From: Streptomyces sp. B3I8
Lineage (GTDB): Bacteria; Actinomycetota; Actinomycetes; Streptomycetales; Streptomycetaceae
Assembly (NCBI RefSeq): GCF_030816915.1
Contig: NZ_JAUSYN010000002.1
Location: forward strand, 1,687,501-1,751,500
Length of the DNA: 64,000 bases
Reading direction: 5' to 3'
Below are positions 49,631 to 58,160 of the stretch, piece after piece. The stretch's first letter is position 1; every line of letters starts with the position of its first letter. Under the pieces are notes generated by a model. The model saw only the letters and a program-made list of their open reading frames with translations. It did no database searches and was not told the DNA's origin. The position numbers and the translations under genes were made by a program.

Positions 49631-51363
49631 TTGCCGGCCTCCTTGCTCCCGGCGAGGGTCTTCTCGCCGTGACCGGAATTCTCGAGCTGGTCGAGTGCCG
49701 CGATCTCCGGGTGGTGCAGGTCGAAGGCCGGGGACTCACTGCGGATCTTGGGCAGCGTGAGGAAGTTGTGCCGGGGCGGCGGGCAGGAGGTCGCCCACTC
49801 CAGGGAGCGGCCGTAGCCCCACGGGTCGTCGACCTCGACCGGCTTGCCGTACTTGGCGGTCTTCCACACGTTGTAGAGGAACGGCAGGATCGACAGGCCG
49901 AGCAGGAACGAGAAGATCGTCGACAGCGTGTTCAGCGTGGTGAAGCCGTCGGCCGCGAGGTAGTCCGCGTACCGGCGCGGCATGCCCTCGACGCCCAGCC
50001 AGTGCTGGATGAGGAACGTGCCGTGGAAGCCGATGAACAGCGTCCAGAAGGTGATCTTGCCGAGCCGCTCGTCGAGCATCTTGCCGGTCATCTTCGGCCA
50101 CCAGAAGTGGAAGCCGGAGAACATCGCGAACACGACGGTGCCGAAGACGACGTAGTGGAAGTGCGCCACCACGAAGTACGAGTCCGAGACGTGGAAGTCC
50201 ATCGGCGGCGCCGCCAGGATGACACCGGTCAGACCACCGAAGGTGAAGGTGATCAGGAAGCCGGTGGCCCACAGCATCGGCGTCTCGAAGCTGAGCGAGC
50301 CCTTCCACATCGTGCCGATCCAGTTGAAGAACTTCACACCGGTCGGGACCGCGATGAGGAACGTCATGAAGGAGAAGAACGGCAGCAGCACACCGCCGGT
50401 GACGTACATGTGGTGCGCCCACACGGTCACGGAGAGGCCGGCGATCGAGATCGTCGCGCCGATCAGGCCCATGTAGCCGAACATCGGCTTGCGGGAGAAG
50501 ACCGGGATGACCTCACTGATGATGCCGAAGAACGGCAACGCGATGATGTACACCTCTGGATGGCCGAAGAACCAGAAGAGGTGCTGCCACAGCAGTGCGC
50601 CACCGTTCGTGGCGTCGAATACGTGTGCCCCGAATTTTCGGTCCGCCTCCAGGGCGAACAGCGCGGCGGCCAGCACCGGGAAGGCCAGCAGCACCAGGAC
50701 ACCGGTGAGCAGCACGTTCCAGGTGAAGATCGGCATCCGGAACATCGTCATGCCGGGGGCGCGCATGCAGATGATCGTGGTGATGAAGTTGACCGCGCCG
50801 AGGATCGTGCCGAAGCCGGAGAAGGCCAGACCCATGATCCACATGTCGGCGCCGACGCCCGGCGAGCGGACCGCGTCCGACAGCGGGGAGTAGGCGAACC
50901 AGCCGAAGTCGGCCGCGCCCTTCGGGGTGAGGAAACCGCCGACCGCGATGGTCGAGCCGAACAGGTAGAGCCAGTAGGCGAACATGTTCAGCCGCGGGAA
51001 CGCCACGTCGGGCGCGCCGATCTGCAGCGGCATGATCCAGTTGGTGAAGCCGGCGAACAGCGGCGTCGCGAACATCAGCAGCATGATCGTGCCGTGCATC
51101 GTGAACGCCTGGTTGAACTGCTCGTTCGACATGATCTGCAGACCGGGCCGGGCGAGTTCGGCGCGCATGAAGAGCGCCATGACGCCGCCGATGCAGAAGA
51201 ACACGAACGACGTGACCAGGTACAGCGTGCCGATCGTCTTGTGGTCGGTGGTGGTCAGCCACTTGACGACGACACTGCCGCGATTCTGGCGCCGGACCGG
51301 CAGCTCGTCCTCGTAGTGGGAACCTGCCGCCGCGGCACCCTGGGGTTGATTGAGGATGCTCAC
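49627..51363 (-). CDS. ctaD: Cytochrome c oxidase subunit I
   Basis: A 578-residue, roughly 12-helix heme-copper oxidase catalytic subunit. Signatures include [26 protein letters not shown] (heme a ligand), the CuB/Tyr motif [13 protein letters not shown] with [20 protein letters not shown] and [13 protein letters not shown]. Reduces O2 and pumps protons. GTG start overlaps ctaC by 4 bp (GTGA). Confidence 0.97.
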   Translation of the reverse strand: MSILNQPQGAAAAGSHYEDELPVRRQNRGSVVVKWLTTTDHKTIGTLYLVTSFVFFCIGGVMALFMRAELARPGLQIMSNEQFNQAFTMHGTIMLLMFATPLFAGFTNWIMPLQIGAPDVAFPRLNMFAYWLYLFGSTIAVGGFLTPKGAADFGWFAYSPLSDAVRSPGVGADMWIMGLAFSGFGTILGAVNFITTIICMRAPGMTMFRMPIFTWNVLLTGVLVLLAFPVLAAALFALEADRKFGAHVFDATNGGALLWQHLFWFFGHPEVYIIALPFFGIISEVIPVFSRKPMFGYMGLIGATISIAGLSVTVWAHHMYVTGGVLLPFFSFMTFLIAVPTGVKFFNWIGTMWKGSLSFETPMLWATGFLITFTFGGLTGVILAAPPMDFHVSDSYFVVAHFHYVVFGTVVFAMFSGFHFWWPKMTGKMLDERLGKITFWTLFIGFHGTFLIQHWLGVEGMPRRYADYLAADGFTTLNTLSTIFSFLLGLSILPFLYNVWKTAKYGKPVEVDDPWGYGRSLEWATSCPPPRHNFLTLPKIRSESPAFDLHHPEIAALDQLENSGHGEKTLAGSKEAGK

Positions 51364-52319
51364 AGGTTGTTCGTCTCCCGGTTCTTCTCGTGGCTCGTCT
51401 GCGCGATGCCGGCGGGAATGTAACCGGTCTGCCCCTTCTTGGCGAGGTCCTTGAGATGCTGCTGGTAACGCTCAGGAGAAACGATCTTCACGTTGAACAG
51501 CATCCGGGAGTGGTCGACGCCACAGAGCTCGGCGCACTTGCCGCGGTAGGTGCCCTCCTTGTTGGGGGTCACCTGGAACGCGTTGGTGTGGCCCGGGATG
51601 ACGTCCTGCTTCATCAGGAACGGCAGCACCCAGAAGGAGTGGATGACGTCGCGCGAGGTGAGGACGAAGCGGACGGTCTCGCCCTTGGGCAGCCACAGGG
51701 TGGGGCCGGGGTTGCCGTTCTGCGGGTTCTTCGAGGCGGGCGTGCCGACGTCGTAGACGCCGCCGGCGTCGGCCGGGAACGCCTTCTTGAACCGGTCCGG
51801 GATCGGCGTCAGGTTCTTGTCGGTCTTCGCGTCACCGGTGGAACCGTCGACGTTCTCGATGTAGTTGAAGCCCCAGCTCCACTGGAAGCCGACGACGTTG
51901 ATGGTCACGTCGGGCTTCTTGGAGGTGTCCATGAGCTTCGACTCGTCCCGGGCGGTGAAGTAGAACAGCACCGAGACGATGATCAGGGGGACCACGGTGT
52001 ACAGCGCCTCGATGGGCATGTTGTACCGGGTCTGGGGGGGAACCTCGACCTTGGTGCGGCTGCGCCGGTGGAAGAAAGCACTCCACAGGATCAGGCCCCA
52101 GACCAGGCAGCCGACCGCGAGCGCGGCCGCCCAGGATCCCTGCCACAGGGAGAGGATCCGCGGAGCCTCTTCCGTGGTCGGGGTGGGCATACCAAGGCGA
52201 GGGAAGTCCTTGTATGTGCAACCGGTCGCGGTCGCCAGGACCAGGCCCGCAGTCAGTGCCTGCAGCAGCTTCCGCCGCATCGGGCGCCGCGGCGAGCGGT
52301 CGGAGCCGTTGGGACTCAC
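51360..52319 (-). CDS. ctaC: Cytochrome c oxidase subunit II (CuA)
   Basis: A 319-residue lipoprotein: signal with lipobox ATGC, two membrane helices (residues about 55-80 and 100-122), and a cupredoxin domain. The CuA ligands lie in [10 protein letters not shown] and [12 protein letters not shown]. It accepts electrons from QcrC. I chose the GTG at 52319 with GGGAAGG 6 nt upstream; the upstream in-frame ATG adds ~50 unconserved basic residues. Confidence 0.95.
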   Translation of the reverse strand: MSPNGSDRSPRRPMRRKLLQALTAGLVLATATGCTYKDFPRLGMPTPTTEEAPRILSLWQGSWAAALAVGCLVWGLILWSAFFHRRSRTKVEVPPQTRYNMPIEALYTVVPLIIVSVLFYFTARDESKLMDTSKKPDVTINVVGFQWSWGFNYIENVDGSTGDAKTDKNLTPIPDRFKKAFPADAGGVYDVGTPASKNPQNGNPGPTLWLPKGETVRFVLTSRDVIHSFWVLPFLMKQDVIPGHTNAFQVTPNKEGTYRGKCAELCGVDHSRMLFNVKIVSPERYQQHLKDLAKKGQTGYIPAGIAQTSHEKNRETNNL

Positions 52320-52786
52320 GTAGCGCCTTCCCGAGAGTCTCGCCCGCGCTGGTTGGCTGCGGCCTTCTCGCTGGTCGGTCGCCGCCCTGCGTCGGGCAGG
52401 GGTTTGATGTTTATGCGGACCAAACCCTAGCCGACGCCCATCGGGGGGTCGCGGGGAGGGTGGCATACGCGTCACGGTTCACCCCGCGGGGCGGAACACG
52501 GGCGCGGGCGGGGCGCGAGCGGGACGGCGCCGGGCGGAACGGCGGCGCGCCGGGGGCACGCTGAGGGCGGGTCCGGGGCGGCCGGACGCCGCCCCGCCTG
52601 CGGTTGCGCCCAGGAACTGTTGCGGAAGTCCCGTCGTCCGCCCGGAGGGCGGGCCCTGCGGCGTCAGGTGCGTGCTCCGGGGGTCCCTCTGGGGGCCCCT
52701 GCTCGAGCGAAGCCGAGAGCTTGAGGGAGCGTGCAGGGCGTCGCGGGGCAGGCGGCATTTTCGCAACAGGCCCTAGCGTGGGTGTC
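52320..52786. other. 467-bp intergenic region between ctaC and the desulfurase-TusA gene
   Basis: Divergent promoter region. It contains an inverted repeat GGGTTTG/CAAACCC at 52400-52406 and 52421-52427 within an AT-richer patch (likely ctaC promoter), and at about 52699-52733 the segment CCCTGCTCGAGCGAAGCCGA followed by GAGCTTGAGGGAG, which from memory recurs in many streptomycete intergenic regions. No gene is supported. Confidence 0.5.
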
Positions 52787-54187
52787 ATGCCCTACTTCGA
52801 CGCCGCTTCCGCCGCTCCCCTCCATCCCGTGGCCCGTCAGGCGCTGTTGGCCGCCCTGGACGAGGGGTGGGCCGATCCCGCGCGGCTGTACCGGGAGGGG
52901 CGCCGGGCCCGGCTGCTGCTCGACGCGGCGCGGGAGGCGGCCGCCGAGGCGGTGGGATGCCGGCCGGACGAGCTGGTCTTCACGTCCTCCGGGACCCGGG
53001 CGGCGCACTCCGGGATCGCGGGGGCGCTCGGCGGCCGGCGGCGCGTCGGACGCCACCTGATCGTGTCAGCGGTCGAACATTCCTCGGTATTGCACGCGGC
53101 CGAGTCGCACGAGACGGACGGCGGGACGGTCACCCGGGTCGGAGTGGACCGCACGGGCGCGGTGGATCCGTCGGCGTACGCCGCGGCGCTGCGCCCGGAC
53201 ACCGCGCTGGCCTGTCTGCAGTCCGCCAACCACGAGGTGGGCACGGAGCAGCCGGTGGCCGAGGTGGCGGCGGCCTGCCGGGCGGCCGGGGTGCCGCTGC
53301 TGGTGGACGCGGCGCAGTCGCTGGCGTGGGGGCCGGTGGCCGGGGACTGGTCGCTGCTCACCGCGAGCGCGCACAAGTGGGGCGGGCCGTCCGGGGTGGG
53401 GCTGCTGGCGGTGCGCAAGGGGACGCGGTTCGCGCCGGCCGGGCCGGGGGACGAGCGGGAGTCGGGGCGGGCGCCCGGCTTCGAGAACCTGCCCGCGATC
53501 GTGGCGGCGGCGGCCTCGCTGCGGGCGGTGCGCGCCGACGCGGCCCGGGAGGCGGAACGGCTGCGGGAGTTGACGGAGCGGATCCGGGCGCGGGTGCCGG
53601 AGCTGGTGCCGGACGTGGAGGTGGTCGGCGATCCGGTGCGGCGACTGCCCGGGATCGTCACGTTCTCCTGTCTCTACGTCGACGGAGAGACCCTGCTGCA
53701 CGAGCTGGACCGGGCGGGCTACTCGGTGTCGTCCGGGTCCTCGTGCACGAGCAGCACGCTGACACCGAGCCATGTGCTGGTGGCGATGGGGGTGCTGAGC
53801 GAGGGCAACGTGCGGGTGTCGCTGCCGGCGGGTGCGGCCGCGGGCGATGTGGAGGGGTTCCTGGACGTGCTGCCGGGGGTGGTGCGGGGGGTGCGGGAGA
53901 AGTGGGGGGTACGGGTGGAGATCCGGCCGGGGGCCGGGGATTCGGGGCCCGAGGGGGCGGGGCCCCTGGTGGTCGACGCGCTGGGGAAGCGGTGCCCCGT
54001 GCCGGTGATCGAGTTGGCGAAGGTGTGGGGGGAGGTACCGGTGGGTGGGCTGGTCCGGGTGTTGTCGGACGACGAGGCGGCGCGGTTGGACATTCCGGCG
54101 TGGTGCGAGATGCGGGGGCAGCGGTACGAGGGGGAGGCAGCGGTCGAGGGGGGTGGGGTCGCGTACCTGGTCCGACGGCTGTCGTGA
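52787..54187 (+). CDS. Cysteine desulfurase fused to a TusA (SirA-like) sulfur-carrier domain
   Basis: A 466-residue fusion. The N-terminal ~375 residues are an IscS/NifS-type desulfurase: VEHSSV near 97-102, PLLVDAAQS near 170-178, PLP Lys197 in SAHKWGG, and sulfur-accepting Cys320 in SSGSSCTSS. The C-terminal ~75 residues are a TusA/SirA domain with the CPxP motif at 403-406 (RCPVPV). Sulfur from cysteine could pass in one chain to the TusA cysteine for thiolation, molybdopterin or Fe-S chemistry. TAGCGT ends 7 nt before ATG 52787 and there is no Shine-Dalgarno, suggesting a leaderless mRNA. Confidence 0.9.
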   Translation: MPYFDAASAAPLHPVARQALLAALDEGWADPARLYREGRRARLLLDAAREAAAEAVGCRPDELVFTSSGTRAAHSGIAGALGGRRRVGRHLIVSAVEHSSVLHAAESHETDGGTVTRVGVDRTGAVDPSAYAAALRPDTALACLQSANHEVGTEQPVAEVAAACRAAGVPLLVDAAQSLAWGPVAGDWSLLTASAHKWGGPSGVGLLAVRKGTRFAPAGPGDERESGRAPGFENLPAIVAAAASLRAVRADAAREAERLRELTERIRARVPELVPDVEVVGDPVRRLPGIVTFSCLYVDGETLLHELDRAGYSVSSGSSCTSSTLTPSHVLVAMGVLSEGNVRVSLPAGAAAGDVEGFLDVLPGVVRGVREKWGVRVEIRPGAGDSGPEGAGPLVVDALGKRCPVPVIELAKVWGEVPVGGLVRVLSDDEAARLDIPAWCEMRGQRYEGEAAVEGGGVAYLVRRLS

Positions 54188-54194
54188 CGGACGG

Positions 54195-54332
54195 TTTTCC
54201 CCGTCCCCGCCGCCCTTGCCCTTCCCGTCCCTTCAAGGCTCCGCACCATGGGGGTTCGCCCCGTTCTCGCGCGGTTCCCCGCGCCCCTGATCAGGAGCGC
54301 GGGGAACCGCGCGTCTTCCGGGGGTCCGGGGG
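54195..54332. repeat. Composite palindromic element between convergent desulfurase-TusA and adoK genes
   Basis: Starts with CCCCGTCCCCGCCGCCCTTG-type sequence, then CTCGCGCGGTTCCCCGCGCCCCTGATCAG and its near-complement (about 54268-54312, one mismatch), then TCTTCCGGGGGTCCGGGGG. Same family as 5244-5442. Confidence 0.75.
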
Positions 54333-54358
54333 CGAGTGAGGACCGGCCCCCGTCGGCG

Positions 54359-55333
54359 TCAGCGGAGGTGGGTCTTGACCTCCAGGCCGGCCTCCTCGCC
54401 GTACGCCTTGGCGAAACGGTCCATGAAGTGGGCCCGGCTCAGCCGGTACTCCTGCGTGCCCACCGTCTCGATGACGAGCGTCGCGAGCATGCAGCCGACC
54501 TGCGCCGCCCGCTCCAGCGAGACACCCCACGCCAGCCCGGACAGGAAGCCCGCCCGGAACGCGTCCCCGACCCCCGTCGGGTCCGCCTTGCGCTCCTCCT
54601 CCGCGCAGCCCACCTCGATCGGCTCCGCCCCGACCCGCTCCACCCGCACGCCCCGCGCGCCGAGCGTGGTCACCCGGTGCCCGACCCGCCGCAGGATCTC
54701 CGCGTCCGTCCAGCCCGTCTTGGACTCGATCAGGCCCTTCTCGTACTCGTTGGAGAAGAGGTACGTCGCCCCGTCCAGCAGTATCCGGATCTCGTCGCCG
54801 TTCATCCGGGCGATCTGCTGCGAGAAGTCGGCGGCGAACGGGATGCCGCGGGAGCGGCACTCCTCGGTGTGCCGGAGCATGCCCTCCGGGTCGTCCGCGC
54901 CGATCAGTACGAGGTCGAGGCCGCCCACCCGGTCGGCGACCGTCTTCAGCTCGATCAGCCGGGCCTCGCTCATCGCGCCCGTGTAGAAGGAGCCGATCTG
55001 GTTGTGGTCGGCGTCGGTGGTGCACACGAACCGCGCGGTGTGCAGGGTCTCCGAGATGCGTACGGAGTCCGTGTCGACGCCGTGCCGGTCCAGCCACGCC
55101 CGGTACTCGTCGAAGTCCGCCCCGGCCGCGCCGACCAGCACGGGACGGGTGCCGAGCTGGCCCATGCCGAACGCGATGTTCGCCCCGACACCGCCCCGGC
55201 GCACGTCGAGGTTGTCGACCAGGAAGGAGAGGGAGACCGTGTGCAGCTGGTCCGCGACGAGCTGATCGGTGAAGCGGCCGGGGAAGGTCATCAGATGGTC
55301 GGTGGCGATGGAGCCGGTGACTGCGATACGCAC
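54359..55333 (-). CDS. adoK: Adenosine kinase (PfkB family)
   Basis: A 324-residue PfkB-family kinase. It matches mycobacterial AdoK (Rv2202c) almost throughout: IAVTGSIATDHLMTFPGRF at the start, VSLSFLVDNLDVRRGGVG, GAAGADFDEYRAWL, AMSEAR, and the anion-hole/catalytic motif DPTGVGDAF at 251-259 with base Asp257. It phosphorylates adenosine to AMP for purine salvage. I chose GTG 55333, which gives the family N-terminus; GAGGAG lies 12 nt upstream, slightly far. Confidence 0.9.
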   Translation of the reverse strand: MRIAVTGSIATDHLMTFPGRFTDQLVADQLHTVSLSFLVDNLDVRRGGVGANIAFGMGQLGTRPVLVGAAGADFDEYRAWLDRHGVDTDSVRISETLHTARFVCTTDADHNQIGSFYTGAMSEARLIELKTVADRVGGLDLVLIGADDPEGMLRHTEECRSRGIPFAADFSQQIARMNGDEIRILLDGATYLFSNEYEKGLIESKTGWTDAEILRRVGHRVTTLGARGVRVERVGAEPIEVGCAEEERKADPTGVGDAFRAGFLSGLAWGVSLERAAQVGCMLATLVIETVGTQEYRLSRAHFMDRFAKAYGEEAGLEVKTHLR

Positions 55334-55471
55334 GGCGAGGGCACGCTCCTCGAAGGAGAAGGAGGGGGATTGACAGTTCACGCTACCCGCTCGGCACTCG
55401 CCACTGAAGCAGGCGGAACTACCCGATAGTAGGTCTTTCTTCGCGGGTCCGTCCGTGCCTACGGTGCGGGC

Positions 55472-55696
55472 ATGGCGAACCTCGAGTTCCACTTCACTCC
55501 CCCGGCAACCGTTCCGGTCGACCTGGAGGGCGACCTGGCGTCACTGCCGGGCGACGGCGCCCGGATGGCCCCGCACTGGACGCCCGCCGTCGACGCGCAG
55601 GCATCGCCGCCGGTCTCCCCCTCCCGCATCCACGGGGTGCGCGTACCGGCGGGCTCCGCCCGACTGCTGGAGGCGATGTCCGACTACGGGGACTGA
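55472..55696 (+). CDS. Small hypothetical protein
   Basis: A 74-residue acidic protein (MANLEFHFTPPATVPVDLEG onward) with no recognisable domain or membrane segment. Codon use has the strong GC third-position bias of real genes. TACGGT ends 6 nt before the ATG, so it is probably leaderless. Lies between adoK (divergent) and a membrane-protein gene in the same direction. Confidence 0.7.
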   Translation: MANLEFHFTPPATVPVDLEGDLASLPGDGARMAPHWTPAVDAQASPPVSPSRIHGVRVPAGSARLLEAMSDYGD

Positions 55697-55804
55697 GCCG
55701 GGCCGGGGAACCGTGCGCTCCCCCGCTGCGTCCCATCGCCGTCCCCCGTGCGGGGGAGGCGACATACGACTCGTGGACAGCAGCGGAGCGGAAGGAGCGA
55801 TGCG

Positions 55805-57400
55805 GTGGACACCGAGCCCCCCACCGACGACGACCGGAACGGCCCCCGGGGTGCCGAGGGCACCGAGAGCGCTCCGGGCGCGGCGGACACACCGCGTACG
55901 ACCAGGACACCGCGTACCGCAGGCGCGGACACCCCCCAGGCCGCGGACACCGCCGCCGGGCAGGACACCCCCGGCGCGCACGGCCCCCGTCGTACGCGGG
56001 TCGTCGTCGGTGGTGTCGTGGCCGCCGTGGTGCTGGTCGCGGGCGGTGGGGCCTACCTCGCCGCGACCGCGTCCGGCGGTGGTGGCGGGGCCTCCCCGGG
56101 CGACGGCGGCGGCTCCGCCCCGTCCGCGCTCGCCCTCGACGGGTACGGCGCCGCCGGGCGCCCCGGCATCGCGGTCGGGGAGCCGAATCCGTACGGGGCC
56201 GTTCACCGCGCGAGCGGTGATCTGCCCGACGGACCGGACGCGGCGTCGGTGTACTGGGCGAAGGGGCGGGTGGCCGAGGGCGACGTGGCCCGGCTGGCGA
56301 AGGCGTTGGACCTGACCGGCGCCCCCCGCCCGGTCGACGGCCACTGGCAGGTGGGGGGCGCCGAGGGCGGCACGGCACCCCTGCTCCGGGTGGACCGCGA
56401 GGCGCCCGGCGCCTGGACGTTCAGCGCGCTGGAACCCGGTGGCGACAACTGTCTGCGGGGCCGTCCGTGCAGGCCCGGCGGCGCGGGCGCCGACCCGGCC
56501 ACGACGGACCCGGTCGGCGAGGCCGCGGCGCGGAGGGCCGCCGCCCCGGTGCTGAAGGCGGTGGGCCAGGACGACGCGAAGGTGGACGCGCGCCAGGTCC
56601 TGGGTGGAGTACGGGTGGTGAACGCAGAGCCCCGGGTCGGCGGGCTGCCGACCTCCGGGTGGACGACCGGGTTGCAGATCGGTGCCGGGGGCCGGGTGGT
56701 CGGCGGCAGCGGCCGGCTCGCCGCACCCGTCGAGGGCGCCGAGTACCCCGTGATCGGCGCCGGGAAGGCGCTGGAGCTGATGAACGGCGCGTCGACCTCG
56801 TACGGCCGCAAGGGCATCGGCGGCTGCGCGAGCCCCGTGCCGCCGAAGGACCGGGACGAGAAACCGTGCTCCGCCCCGGCCACGGCGGGCGCGCGGCCGA
56901 CCGTACGGGTCGAGCACGCGGTGTTCGGGCTGGCGGCGCGCAGTTCGGCGGGCCGGCCCGTGCTGGTGCCGTCGTGGCTGTTCCAGGTGCGGCCTCCGGG
57001 CGGGAAGGAGACGTCCACCGTGGCCCGCCCGGCGATCGATCCGCGGTACCTGACCGGCGCGGAGGTCCCCGGCTCGCCCACCCCGACGGCGTCGTCGTCC
57101 ACCCGCGACGCGCACGTCACCGGTCACCGCGCCGACGGCACGGACCTCACCGTCGTCTACGAGGGCGGGGTCTGCACGGCGTACGAGGCGACCGCGCGCG
57201 AGGACGCGAAGAAGGTGACGGTGACCGTCAGCGGGACCACGGCGCACCCGGAGCGTCCGTGCGTCGCGGTCGCCCGGATCTACAGCGCCACCGTCCACCT
57301 GGACGCACCGCTCGGCGACCGCACGGTGGTGGACTCGCGCGGCAGGCCCGTGCCGAGGGCCACCGCCCCGCTGCCGTCGGCGAGCCCGGCCCCCCGGTGA
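55805..57400 (+). CDS. Single-pass membrane-anchored hypothetical protein
   Basis: A 531-residue protein: a disordered acidic/Thr-rich cytosolic N-terminus, one membrane helix (VVVGGVVAAVVLVAGGGAYLA), a Gly-rich linker, and a ~400-residue extracytoplasmic domain I do not recognise (GDLPDGPDAASVYWAKGRV, GGDNCLRGRPCRPGG). Four cysteines could form two disulfides. AAGGAG lies 7 nt before GTG 55805. Function unknown; topology resembles anti-sigma or lipoprotein-like envelope proteins, but no such domain is visible. Confidence 0.78.
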   Translation: MDTEPPTDDDRNGPRGAEGTESAPGAADTPRTTRTPRTAGADTPQAADTAAGQDTPGAHGPRRTRVVVGGVVAAVVLVAGGGAYLAATASGGGGGASPGDGGGSAPSALALDGYGAAGRPGIAVGEPNPYGAVHRASGDLPDGPDAASVYWAKGRVAEGDVARLAKALDLTGAPRPVDGHWQVGGAEGGTAPLLRVDREAPGAWTFSALEPGGDNCLRGRPCRPGGAGADPATTDPVGEAAARRAAAPVLKAVGQDDAKVDARQVLGGVRVVNAEPRVGGLPTSGWTTGLQIGAGGRVVGGSGRLAAPVEGAEYPVIGAGKALELMNGASTSYGRKGIGGCASPVPPKDRDEKPCSAPATAGARPTVRVEHAVFGLAARSSAGRPVLVPSWLFQVRPPGGKETSTVARPAIDPRYLTGAEVPGSPTPTASSSTRDAHVTGHRADGTDLTVVYEGGVCTAYEATAREDAKKVTVTVSGTTAHPERPCVAVARIYSATVHLDAPLGDRTVVDSRGRPVPRATAPLPSASPAPR

Positions 57401-57411
57401 ACGCCCGCACG

Positions 57412-57453
57412 CACGACGGCGGCGCCCCCTCGGAAGGGGGCGCCGCCGTCGTG
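57412..57453. terminator. Bidirectional 19-bp hairpin terminator
   Basis: CACGACGGCGGCGCCCCCT and its exact complement flank a CGGA tetraloop. It lies between the stop codons of the convergent hypothetical gene (57400) and erpA (57462), serving both. Confidence 0.9.
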
Positions 57454-57461
57454 TGTGACGA

Positions 57462-57818
57462 TCAGCTGAAGGAGTCGCCGCAGGCGCAGGAGCCCGTCGC
57501 GTTCGGGTTGTCGATCGTGAAGCCCTGCTTCTCGATCGTGTCCACGAAGTCGACGGTCGCCCCGCCCAGGTACGGCGCGCTCATGCGGTCGGTGACGACC
57601 GCGACCCCGCCGAAGTCCTTCTTCACGTCGCCGTCGAGCGAGCGCTCGTCGAAGAAGAGCTGGTAGCGCAGGCCGGAGCAGCCGCCGGGCTGGACGGCGA
57701 CGCGCAGCGCGAGGTCGTCACGGCCTTCCTGGTCGAGCAGGGCCTTGACCTTGGACGCGGCGGCGTCCGTCAGGATGATGCCGTCGGTGACGGTGGTGGT
57801 CTCGTCCGATACGGACAT
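57462..57818 (-). CDS. erpA: A-type iron-sulfur carrier ErpA (HesB/IscA family)
   Basis: A 118-residue A-type carrier. The cluster cysteines are Cys47 (GGCSGLRY) and Cys111/Cys113 in the C-terminal GSCACGDSF. It carries Fe-S clusters from the Suf system to apoproteins. A candidate sigma-R promoter upstream (GGAAT, 18 bp, GTT) would induce it on thiol-oxidative stress. GGGAGAG lies before the ATG. Divergent from nadA, whose product is a [4Fe-4S] enzyme. Confidence 0.94.
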   Translation of the reverse strand: MSVSDETTTVTDGIILTDAAASKVKALLDQEGRDDLALRVAVQPGGCSGLRYQLFFDERSLDGDVKKDFGGVAVVTDRMSAPYLGGATVDFVDTIEKQGFTIDNPNATGSCACGDSFS

Positions 57819-57863
57819 CTACATCTCTCCCGGTTTGTACGGAGACTGCTTGCCGACGAGTGC

Positions 57864-57889
57864 AACCGGCGGGGCCGTGGATTCATTCC
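57864..57889 (-). promoter_or_regulatory. Candidate sigma-R promoter of erpA
   Basis: On the minus strand GGAAT (57889-57885) and GTT (57866-57864) are separated by exactly 18 bp, the SigR consensus spacing (GGAAT-N18/19-GTT). It lies 46-71 bp upstream of the erpA ATG. Chance occurrence is possible for so short a motif. Confidence 0.55.
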
Positions 57890-58040
57890 GGGCCGGGCAG
57901 TGCTTCTCGTTTCGTCCCGCTTCCTTCTTCCCCTTCATGCTCGCACACACGCCGTCGGTGGGACACCGTCGCATTCCCGCTTCGGGGCGACCGGGATTCA
58001 CGTCACATGGACGCGAGGGCCGTCGTCAAACTGACGCGAA

Positions 58041-58099
58041 GCGGATATGATAATAGCGTCAATCCGACGAGAAGTCGGTTCCGCTCATCCCGATTGCCC
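58041..58099 (+). promoter_or_regulatory. Promoter and leader hairpin of nadA
   Basis: The AT-rich GGATATGATAATAGCG has a -10-like TATGAT at 58047-58052; no clear -35. CCGAC-GAGAA-GTCGG lies just after it in the predicted leader. The 57819-58160 divergent region otherwise holds the erpA promoter and nothing else I can support. Confidence 0.4.
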
Positions 58100-58160
58100 C
58101 GCATGCCCCGTCGGTCCGGTGCCCCGGCCGACGAGCCGCAGAACAGAAAGGGTGCGTGTC

